Shown piece after piece: positions 26,605 to 35,183 of a stretch of DNA of 64,000 nucleotides. How positions within the stretch are numbered: position 1 is the first letter of the stretch; each line of letters opens with the position of its first letter. This stretch comes from Sedimentibacter saalensis (lineage in GTDB: Bacteria > Bacillota > Clostridia > Tissierellales > Sedimentibacteraceae): positions 1 to 64,000 of the forward strand of contig NZ_VLKH01000013.1 of NCBI RefSeq assembly GCF_007830175.1. The letters are read 5' to 3'. The translations under genes were made by a program, and so were the position numbers. Below the pieces are notes generated by a model. It made no database searches and was not told the origin of the DNA. It saw only the letters and a list, made by a program, of their open reading frames with translations.

Positions 26605-27435
26605 TTATACCGCTATAGGTACTTTTGTTTTAAAAGGATTATATTCATAATTTATGAATTTAAAGCTGTCAACTGTAAAATCATAAAAGTTGTCAATGGA
26701 TTTGTCGATTTCAAATATAGGCGCATCGTGCTCAACTCTTTCGATAAGCTCTTCAATTATTGGAACATGTCTATCATAAATGTGTGCATCTGATATTACA
26801 TGCACAAGTTCTCCCGGAACAAGACCGCTTACCTGAGCCATCATATGTACAAGAAGAGAATACTGCACAACATTCCAGTTGTTTGCTGCAAGCACATCTT
26901 GTGAACGCTGGTTAAGTATGGCATTTAACTTGTTTCCTGAAACATTGAATGTCATGCTGTATGCACATGGGTAAAGGTGCATTTCATTCAAATCCTGGAA
27001 ATTGTAAATGTTGGTCATAATTCTTCTGCTTGCAGGGTTATTTTTTAAATCATAAATGACCCTGTCAACCTGATCAAATTCGCCTTCCTTGTACTTGTGC
27101 TTCAATCCAAGCTGGTATCCGTATGCCTTTCCTATGGAACCTGATTCGTCTGCCCATGAATCCCAGATGTGGCTGTTAAGGTCGTTTACATTGTTTGATT
27201 TCTTCTGCCATATCCACAGAAGTTCATCAGCGGCTGCAGTGAAATTTGTCTTCCTCAATGTCAGGATAGGAAAACTTTCCTGCAGATTGTATCTGTTTAC
27301 AATTCCGAATTTTTTTATGGTATGAGCAGGTGTACCGTCCTCCCACCTTGGTCTCACTTCATAATCTTTGTCCCAAACTCCGTTTGTGAGTATATCTTTG
27401 CAAGTCTCTATAAAAATTTTATCTGCTGTGCTCAT
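26605..27435 (-). CDS. thyA: Thymidylate synthase, ThyA
   Basis: A 276-residue enzyme that methylates dUMP using methylene-THF. It resembles the Bacillus/phi3T ThyA group: RWEDGTPAHT, ELLWIWQKKSNNVNDLN, the catalytic Cys in LYPCAYS and C-terminal DFYDFTVDSFKFINYEYNP. The usual PPCH is YPCA and the usual RSCD is RSQD (NQRSQDVLAANNWN), both within this subgroup's range. The RBS is AGGAGGTTCC. folA follows in the same unit. Confidence 0.95.
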   Translation of the reverse strand: MSTADKIFIETCKDILTNGVWDKDYEVRPRWEDGTPAHTIKKFGIVNRYNLQESFPILTLRKTNFTAAADELLWIWQKKSNNVNDLNSHIWDSWADESGSIGKAYGYQLGLKHKYKEGEFDQVDRVIYDLKNNPASRRIMTNIYNFQDLNEMHLYPCAYSMTFNVSGNKLNAILNQRSQDVLAANNWNVVQYSLLVHMMAQVSGLVPGELVHVISDAHIYDRHVPIIEELIERVEHDAPIFEIDKSIDNFYDFTVDSFKFINYEYNPFKTKVPIAV

Positions 27436-27502
27436 GCGGAACCTCCTGTCTAATTAATATTTATATTATACAATAGCCGGACTTTCTTTACAATATAAAA
27501 AA

Positions 27503-27665
27503 AATTGCTGCGCAATTTCCGCTAGGGGGACCTACGTCCCCCTTCGGCGTTAAAACGCATACGCGTTTTAACTGAGCACCCCTCTTAAGGTTAAGGGCGT
27601 CCCGCCCTTTGCAATCCCCGTTTTTTATATCATAGGAAAGAATAATTTCCTATGATATAAAAAAG
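27503..27665 (+). repeat. Structured multi-hairpin element, copy B
   Basis: Same orientation and order of stem-loops as copy A: AATTGC/GCAATT; GGGGGAC-CTAC-GTCCCCC; GTTAAAACGC/GCGTTTTAAC; CTTAA/TTAAG; AAGGGCG-TCC-CGCCCTT; and a final stem TATATCATAGGAAA / TTTCCTATGATATA. Conserved blocks are CCGCTAGGGGGACCTA, CTGAGCACCCC and CCCTTTGCAATCCCCG. It lies in the 248 bp gap upstream of thyA. Confidence 0.75.
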
Positions 27666-27682
27666 AGAACTATTCGTTCCCT
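27659..27682 (-). terminator. Terminator of the small gene at 27684
   Basis: On the minus strand GGGAAC-GAATA-GTTCTC is followed by TTTTTTAT; it overlaps the end of element copy B. Confidence 0.55.
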
Positions 27683-27683
27683 G

Positions 27684-27878
27684 TTATTTCATGGTGTTTT
27701 GATTTATGAAATTTTTAATCTGCATTTTCTGATCAAATCCTGACACCCTCATTGCCTCTGAATTTTCATTTTCAAAGTTTTTGAAATAAATGCACATTTC
27801 TCCGTCCTTAGTGTCATCGTACCTTATGCATCTGTATCCGCTGTCGTACATTTTTTTGATTTTATCAAATTCGTCCAT
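27684..27878 (-). CDS. Small hypothetical protein
   Basis: A 64-residue acidic/basic mixed protein with no membrane segment. I do not recognise it. The start is the ATG followed by DEFDKIKKMY, because GGGGAG lies 7 bp upstream; a longer reading adds an atypical hydrophobic stretch. It ends shortly before a terminator-like hairpin and lies downstream of the HAD phosphatase gene. Confidence 0.6.
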   Translation of the reverse strand: MDEFDKIKKMYDSGYRCIRYDDTKDGEMCIYFKNFENENSEAMRVSGFDQKMQIKNFINQNTMK

Positions 27879-27988
27879 AATACACTCCCCAAGTATTTTA
27901 TATACTATATTATTGACGCATATCCATAAATTATTACATTTTTCCAAAAAAAAAATTAAGTCCTTGAACTACTGTGTAATTCAAAGAC

Positions 27989-28750
27989 TTACGCTGTTTT
28001 AAATTTTCTTTCAGATGCTTCTTCATAAAGGGCGCTGAGCACTTCTTTATCAAACAGCGATTCAACTGACGGTATTATTATGTCCGCAGTATCTTTTAAG
28101 TTTATTTTGCTGCTCACACCGGAAAGTACTCCTACTCCAATGGCTCCTGAATTTCTTGCAAATATCATGTCGTTGTATGAGTCTCCTACAATAGCAACCT
28201 CATATGGCTTGAATCCGTACATTTCACAGAACCTTACGCACATGTCCTTGTGTGGTTTTGGTTTCATTACTCCGTCATAAGAACCGAAGAAATCATACAT
28301 GTCCTGATGGTTGAGTTTGTTCACCATGTGCATTGCTGACTGATATGTGTCTGCTGTTGCCAGTCCTACCTTTATGCCATTTTCCTTAAGATGATTGAAC
28401 AATGCTCTTAAATCTGTGGTTTCCCTTATATCTGCATCGTCTCTCAGCACTTCGTTTCTTAAAAGCTCTGCCACATGAACCTTGAATTCTTCAAAATCTA
28501 TGTTTCTGTACCTGCTCAGGATGAAATGCATTTCTAAAGCCACGTGTTCATGGGTTTTATAAGCCAGTGCGCCGAATGGTTCCACTCCGTTTTCAGTTAT
28601 TCCTATGGACCTTTGAAGTTCTCTTTTTAAATTTCCATCACTTAATCCATATTCCCTTAAAACAGTTTCTATCATGTTTACTCCGGCATTTCTCCACAAT
28701 GAAAAATCTATTATGGTTCCATCTTTGTCAAACAATATTCCTTTTATCAT
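27989..28750 (-). CDS. HAD superfamily hydrolase, phosphoglycolate phosphatase-like
   Basis: A 253-residue HAD phosphatase: motif I is LFDKDGTIIDF, motif II is VGLATADT, and motif III/IV is KPKPHKDM and VGDSYNDMIFARNSG. An alpha-helical cap is inserted after motif I (subclass I). Substrate unknown; relatives act on phosphoglycolate or nucleotides. It has a strong AAGGAGGTGA site. Confidence 0.88.
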   Translation of the reverse strand: MIKGILFDKDGTIIDFSLWRNAGVNMIETVLREYGLSDGNLKRELQRSIGITENGVEPFGALAYKTHEHVALEMHFILSRYRNIDFEEFKVHVAELLRNEVLRDDADIRETTDLRALFNHLKENGIKVGLATADTYQSAMHMVNKLNHQDMYDFFGSYDGVMKPKPHKDMCVRFCEMYGFKPYEVAIVGDSYNDMIFARNSGAIGVGVLSGVSSKINLKDTADIIIPSVESLFDKEVLSALYEEASERKFKTA

Positions 28751-28976
28751 ATTTTCACCTCCTTGTACACAATATCACTCTTTTGTAAATATAAAATAAG
28801 TGTATTGTAAAATATATGTATATTATATACCCCCAAGCTTTAGCTAGCCTTAAAGAGTAATGCTGTATTATATAACATAATTAATAAAATGTGAATACTT
28901 TTTTTATAGAATAGGACATTAGTCCCCTTAGCGAAAGTAGTGTAACAACTTCAGACTATTGACAAACCCCGACTCT

Positions 28977-29168
28977 GTCATCCTGAACGTTAGTGAAAGT
29001 TGCCCTAACCCTATTTTTCAAGTGTTTTCTGAAAAATAGCGGTAGGTCATTCGCAACGAGCACCAAATTTATATGAACGTTAGCGAATAAATAAATTTGT
29101 GTCCGAAACTGCAGGATCTCATCGTTATAAGAAACATGAGATTCTTCGGGCTACGCCCTCAGAATGAC
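28977..29168. repeat. REP-like repeat R3, interrupted by a second element
   Basis: The spacer 28751-29300 contains R3 in the same orientation as R1, split after GTGAA (28997) and resuming at GGATCTC (29114). The flank CAGACTATTGACAAACCCCG matches the R1 flank. The rest of the spacer is A/T-rich with no other recognisable feature. Confidence 0.8.
28998..29113. mobile_element. About 115 bp hairpin (MITE-like) element, copy 1, nested in R3
   Basis: Two stem-loops lie inside it (CTATTTTTCA / TTGAAAAATAG and ATAAATTTGG-type arms), with short terminal inverted ends AGTT...AACT. The other copy is at 31706-31819 on the opposite strand; the pairing is kept although the sequence has changed. No ORF. 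The clean interruption of the REP unit is direct evidence of insertion. Confidence 0.7.
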
Positions 29169-29300
29169 ACGGTCGAATGTTACTTTGTTACCAAAATAAA
29201 ATTTTAGAACTTTTTTACATGTCCAAATTATCCATAGAAAAGTATATTTGTCAAAAAAATGCAGATAATACAATATCATTACAGAAAGGTTGTGTTTTTA

Positions 29301-29939
29301 TTGAGAGTGCCAAGGCATATTGGAATAATACCAGACGGCAACAGGCGCTGGGCACAGGACAAGGGATATGAAAAGAAAGATGGCTACCAGTACAGCCTCA
29401 CACCCGGTCTTCATGCATTGTACCTTGCCAGGGAATACGGAATAAATGAAATTACATATTATGGTTTCACAACAGACAACTGCAAAAGACCAAGAATACA
29501 AATTGACTCTTTTGTTAAGGCATGTGTTGATGCAGTTAATTTAATTGCAAAGGAAGATGTGTCTCTTTTAGTCATAGGAAACAAAAATTCACCCATGTTT
29601 CCTGAAGAACTTCTCAAGTTCACAAACAGAACAAACATAGGCAGGGGTGGCATGAAAGTAAACTTTCTTGTTAACTATGGATGGGACTGGGACATATCAA
29701 ACTTATCAAACAACGCAGGAAGAAAAAGCATACTGGATGGGCTTTATTCAAGAGATATATCTAGAATAGACCTGATACTCAGGTGGGGAGGGAGAAAAAG
29801 GTTGTCCGGATTTTTGCCCTTGCAGTCTGTTTATTCAGATATCTACACCATTGATGACATGTGGCCTGATTTCAAACCGGAACAATTTCATGAGGCCATG
29901 AAGTGGTACAACATGCAGGATGTGACACTGGGAGGATAA
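29301..29939 (+). CDS. Cis-prenyltransferase (undecaprenyl diphosphate synthase family), divergent
   Basis: About 213 residues from a TTG start preceded, at 12 bp, by AGAAAGG; a longer ATG reading from 29259 would place that site inside the gene. The family core is present: HIGIIPDGNRRWA with the catalytic Asp, and RWGGRKRLSGFLPLQSVYSDIY. The FSTENW motif reads FTTDNC, and several normally conserved positions are altered. It is monocistronic with a terminator after it. Classical UppS makes C55 lipid carrier; this one may make a different chain length or be a second, non-essential paralogue. Confidence 0.78.
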   Translation: MRVPRHIGIIPDGNRRWAQDKGYEKKDGYQYSLTPGLHALYLAREYGINEITYYGFTTDNCKRPRIQIDSFVKACVDAVNLIAKEDVSLLVIGNKNSPMFPEELLKFTNRTNIGRGGMKVNFLVNYGWDWDISNLSNNAGRKSILDGLYSRDISRIDLILRWGGRKRLSGFLPLQSVYSDIYTIDDMWPDFKPEQFHEAMKWYNMQDVTLGG

Positions 29940-29952
29940 TTCCCTGTCAAAA

Positions 29953-29996
29953 AAAATTGTGACGGCACTCGCAAGAGGACAAAGCCGTCACTTTTC
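29953..29996. terminator. Terminator between the prenyltransferase gene and yhbY
   Basis: GTGACGGC (29959-29966) pairs with GCCGTCAC (29984-29991), followed by TTTTCT; A-runs on the other side allow bidirectional use. Confidence 0.8.
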
Positions 29997-29998
29997 TG

Positions 29999-30289
29999 TT
30001 ATTTAGGTATTACAATTTGTGCATCTTTTGCTTCTCTGTAAAGCACAAATTTGTTTCCTATGCTTTGAACAAACTCAGCTCTCACTGACTCAGCAATTTC
30101 ATTGGCAGTTTGTTTTGCCTCAAGCTGACTGTTGTTCAGCAGTTTTATCTTAATTAATTCTCTTGCTTCCAAAGCGTCGTCAATCTGCTTGAGCACATTG
30201 TCTGTAACGCCGCCTTTGCCTATCTGCATAATGGGGTCTATTCCGTTTGCAAGAGACTTTAAATAACTTCTTTGTTTTCCTGTTAGCAT
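29999..30289 (-). CDS. yhbY: YhbY/CRS1 family ribosome assembly RNA-binding protein
   Basis: A 96-residue CRM-domain protein: LTGKQRSYLKSLANGIDPIMQIGKGGVT with the GKGG-type RNA loop, and C-terminal GNKFVLYREAKD. YhbY binds precursor large-subunit rRNA. It lies 56 bp downstream of obg, a frequent pairing in Firmicutes. The RBS is AAGGAGGAC. Confidence 0.93.
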   Translation of the reverse strand: MLTGKQRSYLKSLANGIDPIMQIGKGGVTDNVLKQIDDALEARELIKIKLLNNSQLEAKQTANEIAESVRAEFVQSIGNKFVLYREAKDAQIVIPK

Positions 30290-30345
30290 TTGTCCTCCTT
30301 TAGAACATTGGTTGCATAAAGCATTCAGTGCATTGACTAATAATA

Positions 30346-31697
<1,352 letters not shown>

Positions 31698-31705
31698 TTC
31701 CTATC

Positions 31706-31819
31706 GCAGTCTCATTCACAAAATTATCAGCTCACTATCGTTCGCATAATTTTGGAATTCGTTGAGTCTGACCTACCAACCATTTTCAAAAAACCTCTGA
31801 AAATGAGGATAGGGCAAAC
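31706..31819. mobile_element. About 115 bp hairpin (MITE-like) element, copy 2
   Basis: It aligns with the reverse complement of 28998-29113. Shared blocks are GCAGT, TCGTTG, TGACCTACC and TAGGGCAA. The stems read CAAAATTAT/ATAATTTTG and CATTTTCA/TGAAAATG, differing from copy 1 but still paired. It occupies most of the obg-rpmA spacer. Confidence 0.65.
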
Positions 31820-31823
31820 AAAC

Positions 31824-31854
31824 AAAAACCTACCGTTAAGGTAGGTCACTTTCG
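31824..31854 (-). terminator. Terminator of the rplU-prp-rpmA unit
   Basis: Minus-strand ACCTACC-TTAAC-GGTAGGT followed by TTTTGTTTG, just past the rpmA stop. Confidence 0.8.
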
Positions 31855-31858
31855 TTTA

Positions 31859-32152
31859 TTATGCTTCTAATTCACAAGGATATACACTGACTTGCTTTCT
31901 TGTTTTGTCTTTTCTTTCAAACTTTACTTTTCCGTCTACCATTGCAAACAATGTATCATCGCTGCCGATGCCTACATTCAATCCTGGATGAAGTTTAGTT
32001 CCTCTTTGTCTTACAAGAATATTTCCAGCCAATACGAATTGACCGTCAGTTCTTTTTACTCCAAGTCTTTTAGCATTGCTATCACGACCGTTTTTAGAGC
32101 TACCAACACCTTTTTTATGTGCGAATAACTGTAAGTTTAATTTCAATAACAT
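31859..32152 (-). CDS. rpmA: Ribosomal protein L27 with cleavable N-terminus
   Basis: A 97-residue L27. The N-terminus is [14 protein letters not shown]: Firmicute L27 carries this extension, cut after LQLF by the Prp protease before the protein enters the ribosome. Prp is encoded immediately upstream. The RBS (GAGGAGGTG) lies within the end of prp. The mature N-terminal tail reaches the peptidyl-transferase centre. Confidence 0.97.
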   Translation of the reverse strand: MLLKLNLQLFAHKKGVGSSKNGRDSNAKRLGVKRTDGQFVLAGNILVRQRGTKLHPGLNVGIGSDDTLFAMVDGKVKFERKDKTRKQVSVYPCELEA

Positions 32153-32154
32153 GG

Positions 32155-32484
32155 TTACACCTCCTCAAATTTAAGTGTAATATAATCACTGTAATCTTCC
32201 AGCAACAATTCAATTCCTACCATAAAGTTTCTGTATATGACATCAGTCTTATCATTTACCTTCAAAGTCCTCATGTTCATAAATCCGGTCTCTTCATCAA
32301 CTTCATAACTTATGAATTCAGGACTCACACCTGCAACTAAGTTCATTGCATTAAGTGCAGTGTAAGATAAAATTGAAACTGATGCGCATACTATGTCCGA
32401 TCCTTCTTCAGCGTATCCAGAATGACCTTCAACTATAAAACCATTGATTTGTTCTTTAGTTTTATATATTGTGATTGTAATCAT
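32155..32484 (-). CDS. prp: Ribosomal-processing cysteine protease Prp
   Basis: A 109-residue DUF464 protein. The catalytic pair is His21 in [17 protein letters not shown] and Cys33, at the same spacing as in Staphylococcus Prp. It removes the N-terminal extension of L27. The first ATG is chosen; a TTG four codons earlier would overlap rplU by 8 bp, and the site before the ATG is weak (GGATAGTGAT), so coupling to rplU is likely. Confidence 0.92.
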   Translation of the reverse strand: MITITIYKTKEQINGFIVEGHSGYAEEGSDIVCASVSILSYTALNAMNLVAGVSPEFISYEVDEETGFMNMRTLKVNDKTDVIYRNFMVGIELLLEDYSDYITLKFEEV

Positions 32485-32488
32485 ATCA

Positions 32489-32800
32489 CTATCCAACTAT
32501 TTTACCGATTTTTACTTGTGTATATGGCTGACGATGACCTTGTTTCTTTCTGTAGTCTTTTTTAGCTTTGTATTTGAAAATTATGATTTTCTTTGCCTTA
32601 CCTTGGTTTTCAACTACAGCTTCAACTACAGCTCCGTCAACATATGGTTTTCCAACATTTAATTTTCCTTCATCAGCTACAAGTAAAACTTTATCAAATT
32701 TTACTGTTTCACCATCAGCGATTTCAAGTTTTTCAACTCTTACAACATCGCCTTCCTGAACTCTATATTGTTTTCCACCTGTTTCAATAATTGCGTACAT
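32489..32800 (-). CDS. rplU: Ribosomal protein L21
   Basis: A 103-residue L21, the family's usual length: [17 protein letters not shown] at the start and [15 protein letters not shown] near the end. The start is fixed by AGGAGG just upstream; the longer reading runs through the leader RNA. First gene of rplU-prp-rpmA. Confidence 0.97.
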   Translation of the reverse strand: MYAIIETGGKQYRVQEGDVVRVEKLEIADGETVKFDKVLLVADEGKLNVGKPYVDGAVVEAVVENQGKAKKIIIFKYKAKKDYRKKQGHRQPYTQVKIGKIVG

Positions 32801-32880
32801 AATATTACCTCCTCTTCCCAGTCTCGCCATTGCAGGTACATAAAGTTTTAACCTGATCCGTGCGGCTCTTGCAAATATAA
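32801..32880 (-). ncRNA. Likely L21 leader RNA
   Basis: The ~80 nt between promoter and rplU RBS reads, on the minus strand, GCAAGAGCCGCAC, GGTTAAAAC, ACCTGCAATGGCGAGACTGG in order, a pattern like the L21 leader family of Firmicutes, which is thought to mediate autoregulation by L21. Assignment is by eye; a covariance search was not possible. Confidence 0.55.
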
Positions 32881-32909
32881 AGTTTATCAAACATTATCAA
32901 GTTTGTCAA
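32881..32909 (-). promoter_or_regulatory. rplU promoter
   Basis: Minus-strand TTGACA (32904-32909), 17 bp spacer, TAAACT (32881-32886), preceded by TGA. The same TGATAAACT -10 appears in the tandem promoters at the left edge of the window. Confidence 0.75.
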
Positions 32910-32910
32910 C

Positions 32911-34410
32911 TTATTTTTCTTCATTTAAATATGAATTTATTAAGTTTGTCTTTCCAATTTTATCAACAACTATATCGTCAGTGCTCATATTGTCATCCAT
33001 TTTAAAAAATAGTTTAATGCTGTATTTGTTTTCAACTTTCTTGATAATATCCGTGCAGTTGTTTTTTATGAAATTGTTCATAAGATAACCGCATTTAAGA
33101 ACAACAGCGTCCGACGAAGTGTTTCTTTTTATGTTTTTTATTATACTTTCAAGCCTGAAGAAAACATACAGCTTTGACCCGGTCCTTCCGCTTCCGCTGC
33201 AGTGGCTGCACTGCTGTGTTATAAGGTTGTAGAAGTTATCCTTGTTTTTCTTTCTTGTGATTTCCATAAGATTTAGTTTTGTCATTCCAAGGATGTTTGT
33301 TTTGGCCTTGTCTTCCTTGAACACTGATTTTGCTTTGTTCACTATAATTTCAATATTATCCTTACTTTTAACATCAATGAAATCAATTAATATGATTCCG
33401 CTTATGTTTCGAAGCCTCACCTGCAGGGCTATTTCATCTAAGGCAGAAAGATTAATTTGAAGTGCGGTTTCCTCCATGTTTTCGCTTCCTATGAATTTGC
33501 CGCTGTTTACATCAATAACCGTCAATGCTTCAGTTACATCAATGAAAATAGAACCTCCGTTTTCAAGCTCTACCTTTCTCTGAAAAAGTGTCTTGATTTG
33601 ATTTTCCACGTTGAAGTCTTGAAATGCTCTTTCAGACTCAATAATTCTAATATCATTTAGATTGTCGCCACATCCCTTAACAAGAGAAGTGATTTTATCC
33701 TTTGTTTTCTTGTCCTCTACATATATTTCATCAACTGTAGAATCTATGGAATCCAAAAATACTTTTTCTACCAGGGAATTGCTTTTATACAGAAGCTTAG
33801 GGGCATAGGAATAATTGTTTTCCTTTTCTATCTGATTGTATATGGATGAAAGCATATTGTATTCATTTTCAATTTCTTCTCTTTCACAGTCTTCGGAAAA
33901 CGTCCTGATAATCATTCCGTTTCCATCAGTCATGATTGACTTGCCAATTTCCGTGAGCCTTTTTCTTTTTTCAGCATCCTTGATTTTTTTTGATATATTA
34001 ACTTTAGTGCTTTTGGGAATAAGGGCTATATACTTGCCTGAAATTGAAATATCAGTTGTTACAGCTATGTTTTTTTCACCGATTGGTTCTCTTGCAATCT
34101 GCACAAGGATTTCCTCACCCTTTTTCAAAACATTTACAATGCTTTTAGCATCCTTTTTCTTCAGATTCTTTTCTTTCAGGAATTTATCTGAAAGCAAGTC
34201 ATCCAAAAATATATATGCGTTTTTTTCAAGACCCACATCAATAAAGGCTGCTTCCATACCAGGCAATATGTTCATTACTCTTCCTTTGTAAATGTTCCCC
34301 ACCAAACTTTTGTAGTCCTTTTCTTCGTGCATAAAATCATGCAGTCTTCCATCTTTAAGGATTGCCACCTGATCGAAAAAAACCGAATTATTGATTATAA
34401 TCTGCTTCAT
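32911..34410 (-). CDS. rng: Ribonuclease E/G family protein
   Basis: A 499-residue endoribonuclease. The S1 domain covers about 35-125 (GNIYKGRVMNILPGMEAAFIDVG in overlapping parts). The catalytic metal Asp residues are in TVIDVNSGKFIG and IILIDFIDV. The Zn-link is CSHCSGSG. Size fits RNase G rather than the longer RNase E. The start is the ATG followed by KQIIINNSVF, after AAAGGGGTT. The order rSAM-DUF2344-rng-rplU is a conserved clostridial block. Confidence 0.93.
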   Translation of the reverse strand: MKQIIINNSVFFDQVAILKDGRLHDFMHEEKDYKSLVGNIYKGRVMNILPGMEAAFIDVGLEKNAYIFLDDLLSDKFLKEKNLKKKDAKSIVNVLKKGEEILVQIAREPIGEKNIAVTTDISISGKYIALIPKSTKVNISKKIKDAEKRKRLTEIGKSIMTDGNGMIIRTFSEDCEREEIENEYNMLSSIYNQIEKENNYSYAPKLLYKSNSLVEKVFLDSIDSTVDEIYVEDKKTKDKITSLVKGCGDNLNDIRIIESERAFQDFNVENQIKTLFQRKVELENGGSIFIDVTEALTVIDVNSGKFIGSENMEETALQINLSALDEIALQVRLRNISGIILIDFIDVKSKDNIEIIVNKAKSVFKEDKAKTNILGMTKLNLMEITRKKNKDNFYNLITQQCSHCSGSGRTGSKLYVFFRLESIIKNIKRNTSSDAVVLKCGYLMNNFIKNNCTDIIKKVENKYSIKLFFKMDDNMSTDDIVVDKIGKTNLINSYLNEEK

Positions 34411-34427
34411 AATAACCCCTTTTGTTA

Positions 34428-34499
34428 ATGAAGAATTAAGACGTAGGGGAGGGTCTCGTACCCTCCCGCATTTTTCACTCTTCATTCTTCATTCTTAAT
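34428..34499. repeat. AT-rich arms around a GC-rich terminator stem
   Basis: Arms of AATGAAGAATTAAG and CATTCTTCATTCTTAATT surround GGGAGGGT-CTCG-TACCCTCCC. It lies between the DUF2344 gene and rng. Same class as the element at 12812-12915 but with an unrelated central stem. Confidence 0.6.
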
Positions 34500-34502
34500 T
34501 GC

Positions 34503-35183
34503 TTAAAGAATTGGCTGCATGTTTTTATCCAGAGCATCTATTTTCATTATAGAATGATAATCTGCGGTGAAGCCTCTTTCTTCCATTAGCTTTAAAAGCT
34601 CGTCAACTTTCATGCTTCCTGTTTCTGTTGTCAAAAATACGGCTTCCACTTTTAATTTTCCTTCCGAAAGTCTTTCGGCTTTCAGATATTTTATATAATC
34701 CAATGTGTTTATGTCTTTAATAACTGTTTTGTTTTTCTTGTTCTTTTTCTGCCTTGGGTACACAAGTCCCGTCTCTAACATTTCATTGAACAAAATATTG
34801 AGATTGTCCGCATCCATTGTTTCTGATTCAAGTGTTATTATATATTCTGCATAGGCGCACCTTGACATTATGGATTCCTGTTCGTCAGTTTCCATTGATT
34901 TTTGAATCTGCATTTCTTTGGGCAGCACTTTGTTCATCTTGCTTACAAAATCTTCAGGATCAACATGTTCATTGAATTCAAGCTCAAAATATTCACCAAT
35001 GCTTTCAGTTCCCAATGACAGCGGATATCCGAAGGCCGTCTTCATGTGAGGATTGAATCCTTCTGAATATTTTGCAGGAAGACCTGTTCTTTTAACAGCT
35101 CTTTGGATGAATCTTAAAACATCCAGGTGTGAAATATATTTTAAATTTCCTGTCTTGCTGTACTTATTTATTAACTTGCACAT
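34503..35183 (-). CDS. DUF2344 protein, radical SAM-linked
   Basis: A 226-residue protein of the TIGR03936/DUF2344 family, recognised from KYSKTGNLKYISHLDVLRFIQRA and GFNPHMKTAFGYPLSLGTES. It is normally encoded beside, or fused to, the B12-type radical SAM protein that here precedes it. Function unknown; a role in tRNA or rRNA modification has been suspected from its neighbours. The start ATG lies 9 bp after AGGAGGTG and overlaps the radical SAM gene's end by 20 bp. Confidence 0.9.
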   Translation of the reverse strand: MCKLINKYSKTGNLKYISHLDVLRFIQRAVKRTGLPAKYSEGFNPHMKTAFGYPLSLGTESIGEYFELEFNEHVDPEDFVSKMNKVLPKEMQIQKSMETDEQESIMSRCAYAEYIITLESETMDADNLNILFNEMLETGLVYPRQKKNKKNKTVIKDINTLDYIKYLKAERLSEGKLKVEAVFLTTETGSMKVDELLKLMEERGFTADYHSIMKIDALDKNMQPIL

